Source: Epiperipatus broadwayi
Taxonomy: Eukaryota; Onychophora; Udeonychophora; Euonychophora; Peripatidae
Direction: 5' to 3'
Assembly (NCBI GenBank): GCA_028023455.1
Contig: JAQFVV010006838.1
Location: forward strand, 241,370-305,369
DNA: 64,000 nucleotides
Shown piece by piece: positions 48,705-62,782 of the stretch. The stretch's first letter is position 1, and every line of letters starts with the position of its first letter. The translations under genes were made by a program, and so were the position numbers. The notes beneath the pieces are model-generated. The model saw nothing but the letters and a program-made list of their open reading frames with translations. It did not search any database and was not told where the DNA came from.

Positions 48705-51700
48705 GCTCATAATATAATTTATGACCCAGGGATGAAGTCAGTGGATTTTATTCAATAATTGTGATTCTATTAAAGAAAAGAATGTTAGAGTAATTATTTT
48801 AATATAAGATATAAATATAATATTAATGATATTTGCATTTTAATGGACTATATATGTTTTTTCTTTTTATCTTACAGTCAATTTGATTTAGGAAAAATAT
48901 AGAAAGATGAAATAGTGAATAAGTGGAATTATGAGGACTATTGTTAAGAAATATGTATACACATATGTGGAAGTTTTCTGTTGTAAAGCAAATAGAGTAA
49001 GCAACAGAGTATTACATTATTATATTTATTTTTGTTTGGAATCTCTTTTGTACAATTTATTCCAACATATTAATTTTAACGTTTCAAAAACTTTATTAGC
49101 CTTACATCATCAAATGCAAACCTAATAAAGATGTGATCTCGGTGGCAGTAATGTGGAAAAAGTGCAGTTGAGATATAATTGAGACAGAAAAGAAGTGCAT
49201 CTACTACATATCACTTGACTTGCAATTATTGTTCATATGACTTTTTATCTATTTCTATATAAACTAAAACTATTCTAGACTTTAATAATTATTTGCATTT
49301 AAGAAAATAATAAATAAATTTCTCAGGGTTATATAATATCTGTAATCTTGATCTTATTCTATTTTAACAATAAAACTTTTACAAATGTATGATTCATAAC
49401 TAAACTCCAACTAAGAATAACTTAATATATGTTTTAAAAATAAGGCTAGAAAATTTAAATATAAAGTTAACTAATAATGTGTCTCAGAATTATATAAAAT
49501 AAGAAAATAAATGCACAAATATCAAGAGTGTTTATGCATTCTAGGATAAGACAATGTAAAATGGATTTTAAGTACTCTATCCTATCCAATACTTGTATGT
49601 TTCAGATAACATTAATATAATAATGATGTATTCAATCTATATAAGTTTTACATGCAAGTTTATATCCAAATATGACCTATAATATTGTGAGTATGCAGTG
49701 ATGATGTATCTTTAATTAACGACAAAAGAGATGTATTAAAATATTAACAATTACTTTATTGCATAATATAAAATCAATCAGAAGAACAATAATAACAATA
49801 AAAAAAATTATATAACACATCTAATAAATACTATTGTTTAATTCTTCAATCTAATTTGAACTTGAGATATATCTAGTGTGCTGTCAGACAGTATTGTGAA
49901 GACACATTAAATAGAAATATTGTTTATGTCAAAATAATCCTCAATTTAAATACTGGAGGATAATGATTATTGTAATCATAAAAGATAAACATTTTATGGT
50001 CATTCTTAAATAGTTGTTTATTAACCAATCAACTAATAATCAACCTCATTTATTAAATATTGGAGAAGTTTGCACTCTTTTAAGGAAAACAAATACAAAT
50101 TACTGTTTAGAAAGCCTAGATAATATTTACCACCTTGGGCTTTTTTATGTTACCTCAAGATCCTTTATTGGATTCAATTGCAGGCTTAAGTGTTAACTGT
50201 GCTATTCTGCTAACACAAATATAACTAGTTCATTAGGCTGCTTATTACACACTAGATAACAGTAAAAATTAGTGCTAACTGTTAAGAATGATACATAAAA
50301 TATTCCTTACAGATTTACACATCTACATAAGAATAATTAACTTCATTTAACTTTGAGGTAAAAAATTTAAGAACTTATAAAACATTATTAATATTTGCAA
50401 TAATAACAGTTTTATCTAAGTTTGATAGTTACTTAAGTTTGTACAACCTAAATCTAAAATAAATCCATTTAATCTCTTTCACTGTCAACATTAAAAATAA
50501 TATTAAATAAAAAATATTACCTGTACCTGAGTATAGTAGTATCTGAGAAAACTTTATTACATTAACAAACAAATATAATATTAATAAACTAAGAAAGAAG
50601 AAAGTATATTAAATAATCTGTTATGTTTATTGCACAATTCATTTCACTTTTGTAATATTCTTTCTGGAAATAGCATAAAAAATAATAAATTCCATTTAGT
50701 GTGATTGTTAATCCAAGATAATCTTTATTTAATATATTAATCTGATCTTAAGATTGCTTATAACTTGGAACATGTATTATATTCAATATTTACTTTGGTA
50801 ATCCACAGTTCAGGAATGTTATTTAAATATTTAGTATGGATAATCTGTAATACAATTCCTTAAACATCGAATATACATTTATAGTTTGTTACACACATCA
50901 ATAAAATTCCTTTGAACCAATGCTACAATTTTATTCAAAAATTTAGCATTTAATACTCCATTAATTTGAAATATAAAATGAATTTATCAATTTATCAATC
51001 TTTAATCCATGATGCCAATAATTCTTATCATATCTCTGATAAAGCACATAGTTTGTTATTCATAATAAAACGATTTTCTTTACTTTTGAATTAAAATTTA
51101 TTTTATTAGCAATAAATTTATAAGAGGCCTATTTGAGTTGAAAACTTATCAAAAAAAGAGTTTCCTTTCATAATTGATGAGATAAATTTACTATTAAAAC
51201 TTATATTCAGCCTTCCTTGAAGTGAAGAAATAATTATTTCAAAACATATATCAGTTACTTATCATTACTTTCAATTGAAGAAAAATCCAAAAATTTGTTG
51301 AAATAGTGGGATAGGATTCCACAAATTAATTTTTCTATTTTCTACTAACATTTGACTATAATAAATGAGATTGCTTAAAATAAAGAATTAATTAATTAAT
51401 TAATCGATGTTTTCTTCTTATTTGTTGTTGTCCATCATTCTCCTAGAATGATGAGAAGAATCCAGATGCTTAGAAAAGGCATCTGCCTATTGGTAAATTC
51501 AATTGTCCATCATCTAGATGAAAACAGAATGGCTGGTGGCTATTTAAAATTTTGAATCTACAGGCAATGAAAATTGGTAACAACTGTCTGAATTTTTTAA
51601 ACTTCATTTTTTATACCAGTTATGACATGATATCTGGAAGACATAATATTCTTCATCATGCATTGGCATTTCTTGGGTTTTTCAAAAAAGTTGTTGTGGT

Positions 51701-52395
51701 TTTTGCTCCTCAAAAGGTTAGAATGAAGATTTTTTTAAACCAAGGTGATAAAAAATTTTAATTCCAAGTTTTAAAAAATAATTTTTACAAATATTTTTTT
51801 TCAGAATAAATAAATCATCCTATAAAGCTCTCAGATATTTACCTCAAACAAATTTAAATTAATTTTTACATAAATAATTTTATTACCTAATAAATATTTT
51901 AGCAACTAAATCACTCTTTGCTAAATAAAAATCTAAATCAATTAATTTTTACTACATTAAAATATGTAAGCTTCCACACACATGCACACAATATATAAAA
52001 TCTGTTTATTTTACACCTAATTAATATGTAATGTTGGATTTATAATTCTACTTTTTGAATTCTTAGTTTTAAGTATGTAACACTTCTTTAGTTTTATACA
52101 ATTGGTAATTTTATTTCTTAATAAGAATAACAATGAAAGCATACATATTTCTTTATACAAATATAGGAGTTTACAAAAAAAATCTACTTTAAAAGCCATT
52201 TAAAATGCTTTACAAGATTATATTTCTTATAAACATTCACATGAGAGACTATTTAAACATGATAATGACTATATTCTATGCCCTACAATCAATGAAAATG
52301 ATGAATACATTTGTTTAACCAAAAAAATTAAAGCCCATAAAATTTTTATAATTTTAAAATTTATAATAGTCAATTTACAGTGATATGGTAATTTT

Positions 52396-52430
<35 letters not shown>

Positions 52431-53640
52431 AAATTAATATTTTTAATCATTTGATAGACTGACTTCAATTTCTTTTTTTATATATATTGAACTTAAGCTA
52501 TAAATAAGTTTATTAAAACAATTTTCATTTGTAAAATTATATGACCACTCTTCTATTTTTTACTAAAAAGAAGGGTTCTAAATGAACTGTAATAAATCTT
52601 TTGTTTTGTTTAATATTTATTTTAATTAGCTTTGAATGAAAGTAATTTTGCTATGAATGGAGCTAGCATAAAAAATTATTGTATTAATTTACAGAAGGTA
52701 ATACATAAATATAAAAATCATGGAAAAATAGGATTGATAAAATAAGTGAATATAATTGCAATTAAAATTAAAGTATTAAAGTTAATGATGATCACTGGGC
52801 AGAAAGGTATTAAATACAAAGCATATTAACACTTCAAATAGTTGAGAAATTGCTTAACAAAAATTTACAGATGCTAAACTATCTTTAATAAGGATAATAC
52901 AATAGTTTGTTTCCTTGACATGAAATAAAATAATAAAAAATATGTCTGATTGACTGTATTTTTATTTTTAAAAAAATCAACTTAAAAATGTTGAAAAGAA
53001 TAGAAAAGGTTGGAGATTTTAAATAATGTGAGTTTTTGAAAAAAAAAACAACAGAATAAAATCAGAAATGTAGAGAAATTGAAAAAAAAAAAGATATTTA
53101 TTGAATGTATTAAAAAATAATAAATAAATTGGATTACATATATGTCCTAAAAGTAAAAGAATTAGGAAGGATGTGTTAGATAAAACTATGAAAGATATAG
53201 GAAAAAGTTACAAAAATAGTTTATAGATGAAAAACAATAAGTGGAGAGTATTGCATTCATGTAGGAGAATGGAAGAGTGTTGATGAAGATGGGCATTCAT
53301 AATATTGTATATGAGATTTATAATATTATGATAAAGTGCAAATTAAAAAATATATTAAGCTAATAGTTATTAAAATAGCACAAAAAGAAATATGTAAATC
53401 CTTTACAAACTGCATGTTTTGTCAGGAGATTAGCATCAATGAGTATCTTCAATAAAACTATACAAAACCCTGGTGATAAATTAGTGAATAGTCTCTCACA
53501 CTTTGTTTACAATGATTTGCATACAATATCCATTTTTTATTGTATTATATTGCAAAATAATTACATGAACAGAACTTTCAATGTGTACATATATATAATA
53601 AAGATGTTTTTAATACAATATACACATGTACATAATAGAA
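48705..53640. other. AT-rich DNA, no gene recognised
   Basis: About 5 kb with short ORFs only, a (AT)n microsatellite at 52399-52427 and (TTAA)n at 51388-51402. No TIRs or transposase similarity seen. Confidence 0.5.
52399..52427. repeat. (AT)n microsatellite
   Basis: About 14 AT units. Confidence 0.9.
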
Positions 53641-53762
53641 TTTAATATAAATAGGCAAAACTTTCTCCATACAGTAGTGCCATTCAAAGCAAGACAGAAT
53701 AATCAATGGATGCTAGAAGGCTTGTACATAAAATCCCTATCTAATGCCTACTCATCCAATAT

Positions 53763-53802
53763 CCCCAAACTAGTTTCTGGCTTATGGCCTTCGTCAGTGA
53801 GG
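53763..53802 (-). ncRNA. Hammerhead motif in R2, copy a
   Basis: Minus strand: helix I CCTCA with TGGGG, core CTGACGA, A, helix II GGC(CATAA)GCC, A, GAAAC, TA, GTT. The most complete copy in the window except that the cleavage triplet reads GTT rather than GTC. Confidence 0.7.
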
Positions 53803-53963
53803 AGTCTTGGATCTGAGAGCACTGCACCTAGATCTTAGGATTTAATGCAATCATCCAGCAGCCACCTTTTATCTCTACATAACTACAAAACTATGAGAAT
53901 AAATGTGAAAACACAAATATTTTCAATCTAAGCTCAGTAGCTTATATAGTCATATGGGTCTGA

Positions 53964-54004
53964 ACTCACTGATGAAGGCCATAAGCCAGAAATTACATTG
54001 GGGA
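53964..54004 (+). ncRNA. Hammerhead motif in R2, copy b
   Basis: Plus strand: CTGATGA, A, helix II GGC(CATAA)GCC, A, GAAAT, then TACATTGGGG in place of TAGTCTGGGG, so the cleavage triplet is altered. Confidence 0.6.
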
Positions 54005-54420
54005 TATTGGATGAGTAGGCACTAGATAGGGATTTTATGCACAAGCCTTCTGGCATCCATTGATTACTCTGCCTTGCTTTGAATGGCACTACTGTATGGA
54101 GAAAGTTTTGCCTATTTTAACAACAGTTATGAGAAAGCATGGGAAATAGTGATCATGTGATGTTTTAAGGTTTAATACCAATCCTGCCTTAGATGAAGGT
54201 AGTGGCTATGGTTATAAAAGAATCAAAGACACCAAAATCTATGGGTGCTGAACTGAGTTCAGACCCATATGACTATATAAGCTACTGAGCTTAGATTGAA
54301 AATATTTGTGTGTTTTCAATTTTATTCTCATAGTTTTGTAGTTATGTAGAGATAAAAGGTGGCTGCTGGAGGGTTGCATTAGATCCTAAGATCTAGGTGC
54401 AGTGCTCTCAGATCCAAGGC

Positions 54421-54462
54421 TCCGCACTGATGAAAACCATAAGCCAGAAACTAGTTTGGGGA
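54421..54462 (+). ncRNA. Hammerhead motif in R2, copy c
   Basis: Plus strand: CTGATGA, AAACC(ATAA)GCC, A, GAAAC, TA, GTT, TGGGG. Helix II is poorly paired and helix I has a G substitution (CCGCA), so this copy is degenerate. Confidence 0.55.
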
Positions 54463-54562
54463 TATTGGATGAGTAGGCACTAGGTAGGGATTTTATGCAC
54501 AAGCCTTCTGGCATCCATTGATTACTCTATCTTGCTTTGAGTGGCACTACTGCATGGAGATT

Positions 54563-57500
54563 ATAGTACATAATAAATTAAGTTATTAACGAAATTTATT
54601 TCAAAAAAATTAGTATAAAATTAATAAATTAAAAACTCATAATTTATTTACACACAAAAGAAATGGTATATGTATATATAAACACACTTTCTTAAAAGAT
54701 TACTTTATTATATTCTAAGATAACTTTTCATTATTTCAGAAATGAACAACTTTTTTTTTATTAACACACATGATAGATATCAGAATATATATTTTTAAAA
54801 TAATTAAATTAGTAATTTTTATTTTATTATTTAAAGGAAGAATTTCATGATTTTTTTAAGGTTAAAAGAATTACTATGACCATTTATTTTATGCTTTGAA
54901 ACTATTTCAAATGAAGGTGATTTAGATTGCCATGGAAAAATGAGTGCATGCGTTTCTATGAGAGTGCTTTTACTGCAGACAAAAAATTAGCTGCTTTCCA
55001 TCAAAAGATATGTATGAAGATATAATTTGCATTTTTAGAATTAACAAATTTTAATATTTTATTTTTCATTTGTTGCCTATTTTTTGTCTAGTAATTAAAT
55101 GAGGCAGTAAATATTGAGGAAATTAGGTGTGGTGTCTCCTATGTAGTGATTATGATTTCATATAAATATATGAGTTCAATTTAATATAATTTATTTAAAA
55201 ATATGAAAACTATTAGTATGCATATGTAAACACACTATGATCATGGAGACTTCAAAATAAGATGGGAATGTTTTATGATTTTTTGACATAAAATTAGAAA
55301 TAATTGAGATATATAAAGATGATATATCCTTAACATTATATAATTGAAAATAAAGCTAAAATTCATGTCCCAGGTCTTTACTAGACATGTGTTTTGATTA
55401 TACAAACATCAATGCTAAAAAAATTATAGTGATAAAATTTAGCATTTATTTATTTCAAGCCAGAGATGTTACAATTATGGTAATGTTTTAAAATGGAATC
55501 ATAAAATATTCCTATTTTATTTTAAAGTATTTAATATTACATCAAATAAATAATCAAATAATTTATTGCCTCAGAATACATAATCATTCAAAAGTAGCAA
55601 AAATGGAGTTTGAACCTTGAATCTTGAGCATCAGAGTTTCATTCTCTACTTCTGCACAAAATCAGATAAGACAATCAAAGGTTATTGTTTAAAAATTCAG
55701 AAGTTTGAGCAAGAACTGAAATAGCTGTAACCACAAAACATAAACCTCGAGACCAAGAGTTTATTACTCTAACACTAATTGACTATTCAGGTAATATTAC
55801 ACTATTGAAATAAACACAATGTAATATGAATGCAAATTAACATCTTATATAGTTTGATTAAATAATTTCAACCTCAGATATTTACTTCCAACATCAGGTG
55901 GTTTAGCTTTGTTTATGATATTCATTGATGCTATAATGTTGATGAAATTATAGTAGATGTTTTACAATGATACTTGGACTAATAACATTAAATTCAAAAT
56001 CTGATTTTATTCATACATTGGATATGATATTTAATCTGTTATTATTAAACATACTACTCGCATATGCATTTCTTTATACTATAATCATATGCTAAATTTT
56101 TAACCCAACAATTTAAGCAACAATGTATAATCAAACAATATTACCTGATATCACTGATAGTAATATCCTACAATTGTCAATTCACATTAACTTTTGGTCA
56201 TCATATCAATAGCATTATTCTGTTTACTAACTTTCAATTATTATGCAAAAATAGTTTTTGATCTGCTTTTACCTGCATTGTCTGAAATGACATTCTGCTA
56301 TAAATTGCAAGTAATAACTTCTATATCATTGTTGCTCAATATTGATATTAATAATAATAAAACATTAAAAATGACAAAGAAAAATATTTAAAAAAAAACA
56401 AAAGATAAAAAGATAAATATTCCTATGAAGGATGAATATTAGAGGCATAAAACTTACTACAGACTTTAGAATAAGATGATAGGTATAATGATTGAATGAA
56501 AAGTATTATAGTAGATATGGCATCTCTGGGTTTTCCAAATCTATACTCACTAATTGCAAGTTCATAATAATACACTGTTACCATCTTTTTGTTTAAGATT
56601 ATGTCAAAGATATAGATAATAAGTATTTCTATACTGTAAATTAACAATGGAAAGCTGTCTAACTTTATAATATTTACCATAGTACCAACAATTTCCATCA
56701 GTATTTGTAAATGTTTTATGATGGGGAAAAAATACAAAACAGGACTTTTTTGCTTTATTTCTCTAGTTTTTACAAATTTGAAAATGATTATAACTTGGCT
56801 GTTAAGAAATCAGAACAAATTAGGCCAATAATAAGTGGACTGACAATGACAGAATCATCACCAATAATAATCAAATAGCATCACTTGATCTTAGTATCCT
56901 GTTGTCTTGAATGGATGGAGTGCATGCATTTGAAAACTAGGCATTTTAAATTAAAGTTCCACCCGGCACTTCCATTGCTCAAACACCCTTGATCTGTAAA
57001 AGTTCTAGTGAATTTCCTTGATTTTGTATTTAGTCCTTCCGAAGAGCCTATTTATCTCATCATATCCATTGGAGTAGAAAATTGATATTGCATATACAAG
57101 ATATTTTAAATTTTATATCTTAATAGTTATCAAGACAACATTTTAAATTATTTAAATAAGATATAATTGAACATTTTTATTTTTATACTATCTGATAATG
57201 CTGCAACTATGTATCCTAAATTTTTCCATTTGATTTTTTAAAAAGCTATATTGGCAAACAATATTTTTAAAAAACCATATAAAATAATTTCTTAAGATAA
57301 TATAAGTCCTATAGGAAGTCTGGAAACGGGAATGACTTTTTGCCAGTGAACTACAAATGGATTGGATTTATCCTTTTGTGAAGCTCACATTGACACAAAT
57401 GCAGTACTCTTTCAATTTAAATCAAAAGTGGGTGCTCCAAAAAATCTATAAAAAAATAGATATAACATTTAATTGATTAAAAAATAAATAGATAATTTAA

Positions 57501-57840
57501 ATAAAATTTATAATTTTAAAAAAATTATAAATTAATAGCTTAAATTTTAAAATTTTAATAATATTTAATTGCAATGTACTTAGATAAATATTAAACTAAT
57601 GATTTTTGAGCTTATTAATTTAATGTGTTAATAAATTTGTTTACCTATATATTTTTGCCCTTTATAAGTTATTTTTTAAGATTTATTTTAATCTTAATAG
57701 TTTATTCTTACTCGCTAGCATTTAACATTTCCTTTGACTGAGCTTTTTTGCCCGAAAGCTTTGTACCAATTCATCACAACAAGGAAGTGATTAGAGACGT
57801 CATCTAAAATTATATTGCTTAAGCAAAAAATAAATAACCT
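54563..57840. other. AT-rich DNA with one tRNA-like relic
   Basis: On the minus strand GGTTCAAACTCC (55606-55617) matches a B box and is preceded by AGTAGAGAATGAAACTCTGA, a possible worn SINE head. The 104-codon minus ORF at 56423-56737 has no family signature and is not called a gene. Confidence 0.4.
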
Positions 57841-57843
57841 AAT

Positions 57844-58185
57844 ACCAAAACTCTGTCAGATAATGGAAATTATTCTTTTAACGTATAAATCATGATCATA
57901 AGAGCAATGACCAGAAATTCCAAAAATATTAATCAAAACGAACAGATTTGTAGCGCTTTCGACGAAGTATACCAGAATGTCATCTTGATTCTAGTATACT
58001 GTACCGAAAGAACGTAACAAATTGTTTGTTGTGATTAATATTTTTTGGATGCTCTAATTTATCATGTTGCCATAATTCTGGTATACTATTGCTGCCAGCA
58101 CTTTAACGATTGCTACCATTGTGATTAATATTTTTTGAATTTTTGGCTGCTCTGTTTATCCGCGATTTATATATCGAGGATAATT
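57844..58185. mobile_element. Degenerate relative of the 27.0-28.2 kb array element
   Basis: Shares with that element the outer flank ACTCTGTCAGATAATG (there at 28158-28176 in reverse), a CGCTTTCG.C.AAGTATACC stretch, ATTCT.GTATACTGTACCG, and the inner GTTTGTTGTGATTAAT and TGCTCT.TTTATC ends. It has only one to two core units and many substitutions. Confidence 0.55.
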
Positions 58186-58222
58186 AATAACTTACATTAA
58201 TTAATTTTGCTGATGAAAATAA

Positions 58223-58251
58223 AACACACACACACACATATATATATATAT
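58223..58251. repeat. (CA)n(TA)n microsatellite
   Basis: About seven CA followed by seven TA units. Confidence 0.9.
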
Positions 58252-58551
58252 GAAGTAGTTGTTAGCGATTCTGTTTGCCATACTATGATTTAGAAAGTTT
58301 GAATTCAAGTATAACTTGAAATTTTTTAAACAAGTAGGAATTTTTTGTCACTTTCAACACTTGTTGATAGTCATCTAATTATGGATTTCTAGTTCTTTTA
58401 ATTTAGACAACTTAAAATAAAAAAACATCAATCTTTATTAACAAAAAGTTACGTATTGGGATATATTATTTTTTACAATTCCACTGAAAAGGTTCTTGTT
58501 CTGCATGATATTATAATTAACTTTCCTGGTTCCTTATTGTATGTGAAGAAC

Positions 58552-58625
58552 TTCCATAGCACAATGTTAGTACATTAACCTGTCATGCTAAAAGCATGGA
58601 TTTGAATCTGCCTAAATAGGAATTT
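58552..58625 (+). repeat. Degenerate tRNA-like SINE remnant
   Basis: The A-box-like TAGCACAATGTTAGTACATT and B-box-like GGATTTGAATCTG (58598-58610) are at tRNA spacing around TGTCATGCTAAAAGCATG. No clear poly(A) or flanking repeats. Confidence 0.4.
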
Positions 58626-61600
58626 GAAGACATTTTTTAAGCTAAGTTTAGAATTTTCCCCCTATGTACCTATTCCAGAGCCATACCAGTTAATCATCAG
58701 TAATTAGACTATCTAATTGTGTTTTGCTCAGAATAAAATAAAGATTAGGAAGCACTCAAACACTTGCTGCCTAGCAATTATCAAGATTGATAATTGCTGC
58801 ATTTGATTTTTCTTAGCAGTATAACTGCAAATAATATAGACATGAGTTTTAAAATTTACTTGATATTATTATTTACATGACTTCATATTAAAATAAAGCA
58901 TCATTTTTTTATTGCTGTAGTTTTATTTATTTAATAAAGAAAATAATTTTAATTCTAATTGTATCAATCAGCGAGATGATACATGCAAACTCATCCTATT
59001 TGGAAATATTTTTTTAAAAGCAATCTTAATTTAACATTTTTGCTATTGGTGGAACTTTAACATTTTTTCAAATCAGTGATTGTAGCACCTCTACAACCAT
59101 CTTTCTACCTTTTATCACCCAGTGGATGACTTGTGTGACCAAGTTGAAACGATGGTATATCATATTTTAATTTTTTAACACAGATGAACCTGCAAAATAT
59201 GTCTTATATATATGCAACCTGTGAAAGTCTTCATATCAACATATATGTATATATATATATATATATAGTAACCAATTTAGATATAGTAGATTGTAAATAT
59301 AAATAATAAAAAAATAGATAGTAAAATTACACACACATATATATTTATGTAATTACTATTCTAATGATGATGATTAAATAATCTAGCCCTGAAGGTTAAG
59401 TTAAGTGTAATTGTTCCAAAAGTATTTTAAATTTCTCTTTATTTTATCTTCAGGTACCAAGTTTTCTAAGAACAAACATATGTCTGGAAATCTTAATACC
59501 ATTCATTATTATCATTTAAAATTATTACCATTATTCCTGCATAATACCCAGTGAATTACATGATTTCTAAGAATTAGTGGATATTAATGTATATGTTTGG
59601 AATGAGTCTAAGCAACAAAAACAAATTATAAACTAACAATTTATTTCTCACTAAATAAATGAATGATAAATTATTGTTTATGTCTTGCAACTGTTACCAG
59701 ATAAATACAATAAATACAATATGAAATATTGAAAATAAAAAAAATGTAATAAACATTTAAAACATAGCGTCTTATGGATAAATGTAAAGTTAAGATCTTA
59801 CTATTAATACAAATGTCTTAAAGTTTTCAAACCATTTGTTTTCTGCAGCAATCATAGGCTTATTGTACATGCATAAATCTACAATGATAATCTTGATTAT
59901 GATCATCTTCTTTGGGTATCAGTGACTTCAGATACTATAAATAAATTCCATTAAAGAAATATATGCAATAAGTTATACAGCCAAGTCCATTTCTTTTCAT
60001 ATGGCCTGGTTTTCTTTTAAAAGCAAGCAACATTGCATTTATGCAACGTCAACATTCATCTCTGGATATGGCTGCACAATTCAGTTCTTTTAACCATTGT
60101 GACTATAGTTTTTCAAGAACTATGTTAAATAGTAGCCTGCTAGCTGATGTTGTCATAATTGCTGATGCCCATGAATTAATGAAAAAGACTTTAAAACAAT
60201 CAGGTACATCTATCTGAAACCATTTTGAGACAAACTATTTTAACCAGTGGTTTATCCTATTATCACAGAATCAATGTACATTGCTGTCTTCTTGCGTCAA
60301 TAGACCAGACTATTGACATTTTTCTTTTTAAATCTATGTATATATCCTTACAATATGTTTTAATATCTAACATGTAATCAAATCTGTGTTTTTTATTTTT
60401 AAATGTTTTTCAAATACATATTAATCAAGATTTACTTTCAAAGCTCAAAAGATGTTTTTTTAATAAATATATATTTGTTTTCTAACTTTTTCAAATTTAG
60501 TGTTTTACAATTTTTAATAATGTATTTAGGTTTACCATTCAATTTACTACAAAAAGGACAAATTAATTTTTTAAATCCACATAAAGGAAGTAAATCAGAA
60601 ATGGTCACAAAATATGACCCATTTTTTAAAATTATGCGAATCAAATTCATTTGCATGCATTATAATTAATTTTCTCTTTTCCATTACATAATATATCATT
60701 TTATAGATTATAATTTTACAAACTATCTTTTATTAAATATTTACCAGTAATATCAATTCTATAGATCTATTTTTTTAACTTCTTAAACAGCAGTAATATA
60801 ACATACACATAATTAATGTGCATACACATGTAGTAATATTAAATTTGTTAGTCCATTATAGTATTTCACCAAGCATTCCTAACTATGCAGCTTACGTAAT
60901 TAATTCAAACAGCAGTTGAATTTGTTCTTATTACAATTTTCTTTTCAGTAAAACAGATAATAAATAAGTTAACTTTCATTTCTACGCCTACTATAAAATT
61001 TAACTTTAATTTATTTCTCTAACTTGTTAATATGTTTTGAGTTAATTTTACAAAAATGTTGTTTTAATATATAAATGAGGATAGTACCTGTTTTAATGAT
61101 GTCACTTGTTTATAGATTTTATTGAGTCCTAAACTGTAAAAAGGATGAATAATATCTCACAACCCTAGAATACAAAAAATTCAACCGATTGTACACATCA
61201 GCATAAATACTAGGAAGAATTATTTCACTTTTAATACAACTCTTCTATCTACAACTCACAAATAATCAAATATAATACCAATAAATAAAGCCTTGCACTC
61301 TTTTGAGTCTTAAAAACTGATAAATATAACAAACATTTGACTATGCCTTGCTTTCTATGAGCCTACATGTGGATGAAAAAGAATACATGGCAAATGTGTT
61401 TAAAGCCAACAACTAAAATATATATGTTTCAAATAATCACATGTCAACAGAATGTATCGTTCATATGACTAAATTCTCATCCATCATTAAAAGTTGAATA
61501 CCATGTGAAAAACTTTTAACAGAAAAGGTTTTTCAATCTCTAGAAGAAATTAATAGCATTAATCTGATAATAATTCATGGCGTATTTACCTAATCTTGTT

Positions 61601-62240
61601 GCTCAGTATAATCAATTTTATATGCCACTCTTGTTTTAAAGCTAAAGATAATTTCTCTATTTTTGTAATGGACTTGTCTAAATTTGATATTTCAAACTGG
61701 ACCATATTCAAGGTATTATCAGTTATTTAAATTTTATCATATTACATTTATTTTTTTCTTAAGTCATTTATTATTTTAAATGGAACTATTATTAGAGAAA
61801 TGGGACTATCTTTTATTCTGTCTTCATATGTGAATCCCTACATTGACCCAGTTACTTTTCAATGGTAATGGCATCCACATCCATGTGGATTTAAGATATA
61901 ATTTTCTATCTTCAGGGTACTCATGTGTTCACATTGGAAATGGATCCAATTTTCTCCATCTCCTGGATCTCATTTTTATATTACAGTATTAGTTATTGAA
62001 TGCTGGTGAAATTTCCGAAATCTTTTTTGGAGTACTTAGTTTTCTTAGGGATTGGATATATTTTAAGCTTACATATTATTTGTGTTTCATCTATGTTATG
62101 AAATGCTGATTCTTCTCTTCTGTCCTCTGCTTTTATGAAGTAAAATTCTTTGACAAACTTTTGAGACTAGTGATCATATATCGTCTTCTCCATTGTGCAT
62201 CGCTTGATCACTTCATCTCTTATACTAGCACATAATTGTT
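58626..62240. other. AT-rich DNA, no gene recognised
   Basis: (AT)n at 59241-59267; otherwise featureless. The overlapping sense/antisense ORFs at 60403-60669 mirror each other and have no recognised motif. Confidence 0.5.
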
Positions 62241-62361
62241 TATAAACAAGGAAAAACTCTCTCCATACAGTGGTGTCACCCTGAACTGCAACCAGAGTAA
62301 TTGATTGGTGCCAGAAGTTTTGTGCATAAAATCTCTATCTAATGCCTACTCATCCAGTATT

Positions 62362-62402
62362 GCCAGACTAGTTTCTGGCTTGTGGCCCTTCGTCAGTGAG
62401 GA
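62362..62402 (-). ncRNA. Hammerhead motif in R3
   Basis: Minus strand: CTGACGA, A, helix II GGGCC(ACAA)GCC, A, GAAAC, TA, GTC. Core and cleavage triplet are intact; helix I (CCTCA against TGGCA) has one mismatch. Confidence 0.7.
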
Positions 62403-62782
62403 GCTTTGGATCTGAGAGCACTGCACCTAGATCTTAGGATCTAATGCAACCTTCAAGCAAACTTACCTTTTCATCTCTACTTAAACTACTAAAACTATGA
62501 GAATAAAATTAAGAAAACACAACAATATTTTCAATTTCAGCTCAATGGCTTATATAGTCATGTGGGGTTTGAACTCAGTTCAGCACCCATACATTTTGAG
62601 TGCCTTTGGCTCTTTAAAAACCATAGCCACCACTATCCTATTAGGCTTGGGATTAATTATTAAACCATTAAGCATCACATAATACCATCTCTTATATCTA
62701 GAACATAATTGTTTATAAACAGGGCAAGAAAACTCTCAATACGGTAGTGACACCCTGTTCCAAGCAGAATAATCAATGGACA

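Larger units (their letters stand above)
53652..54562. repeat. R foldback repeat, copy R2
   Basis: The R unit runs in plus orientation at 53652-53968, then flips at GAACTCA|CTGATGAAGG to minus orientation (53969-54562), covering more than one unit. It ends ..CACTACTGCATGGAGA. The flip point falls inside the hammerhead motif. Compared with R1 the arms are unequal and the inversion point differs, so each R copy formed its foldback independently. Confidence 0.75.

Noticed and set aside
56423-56737. 104-codon minus-strand ORF
   Set aside because: Hydrophobic, low-complexity composition typical of AT-rich noncoding DNA; no motif, no neighbouring exon evidence.
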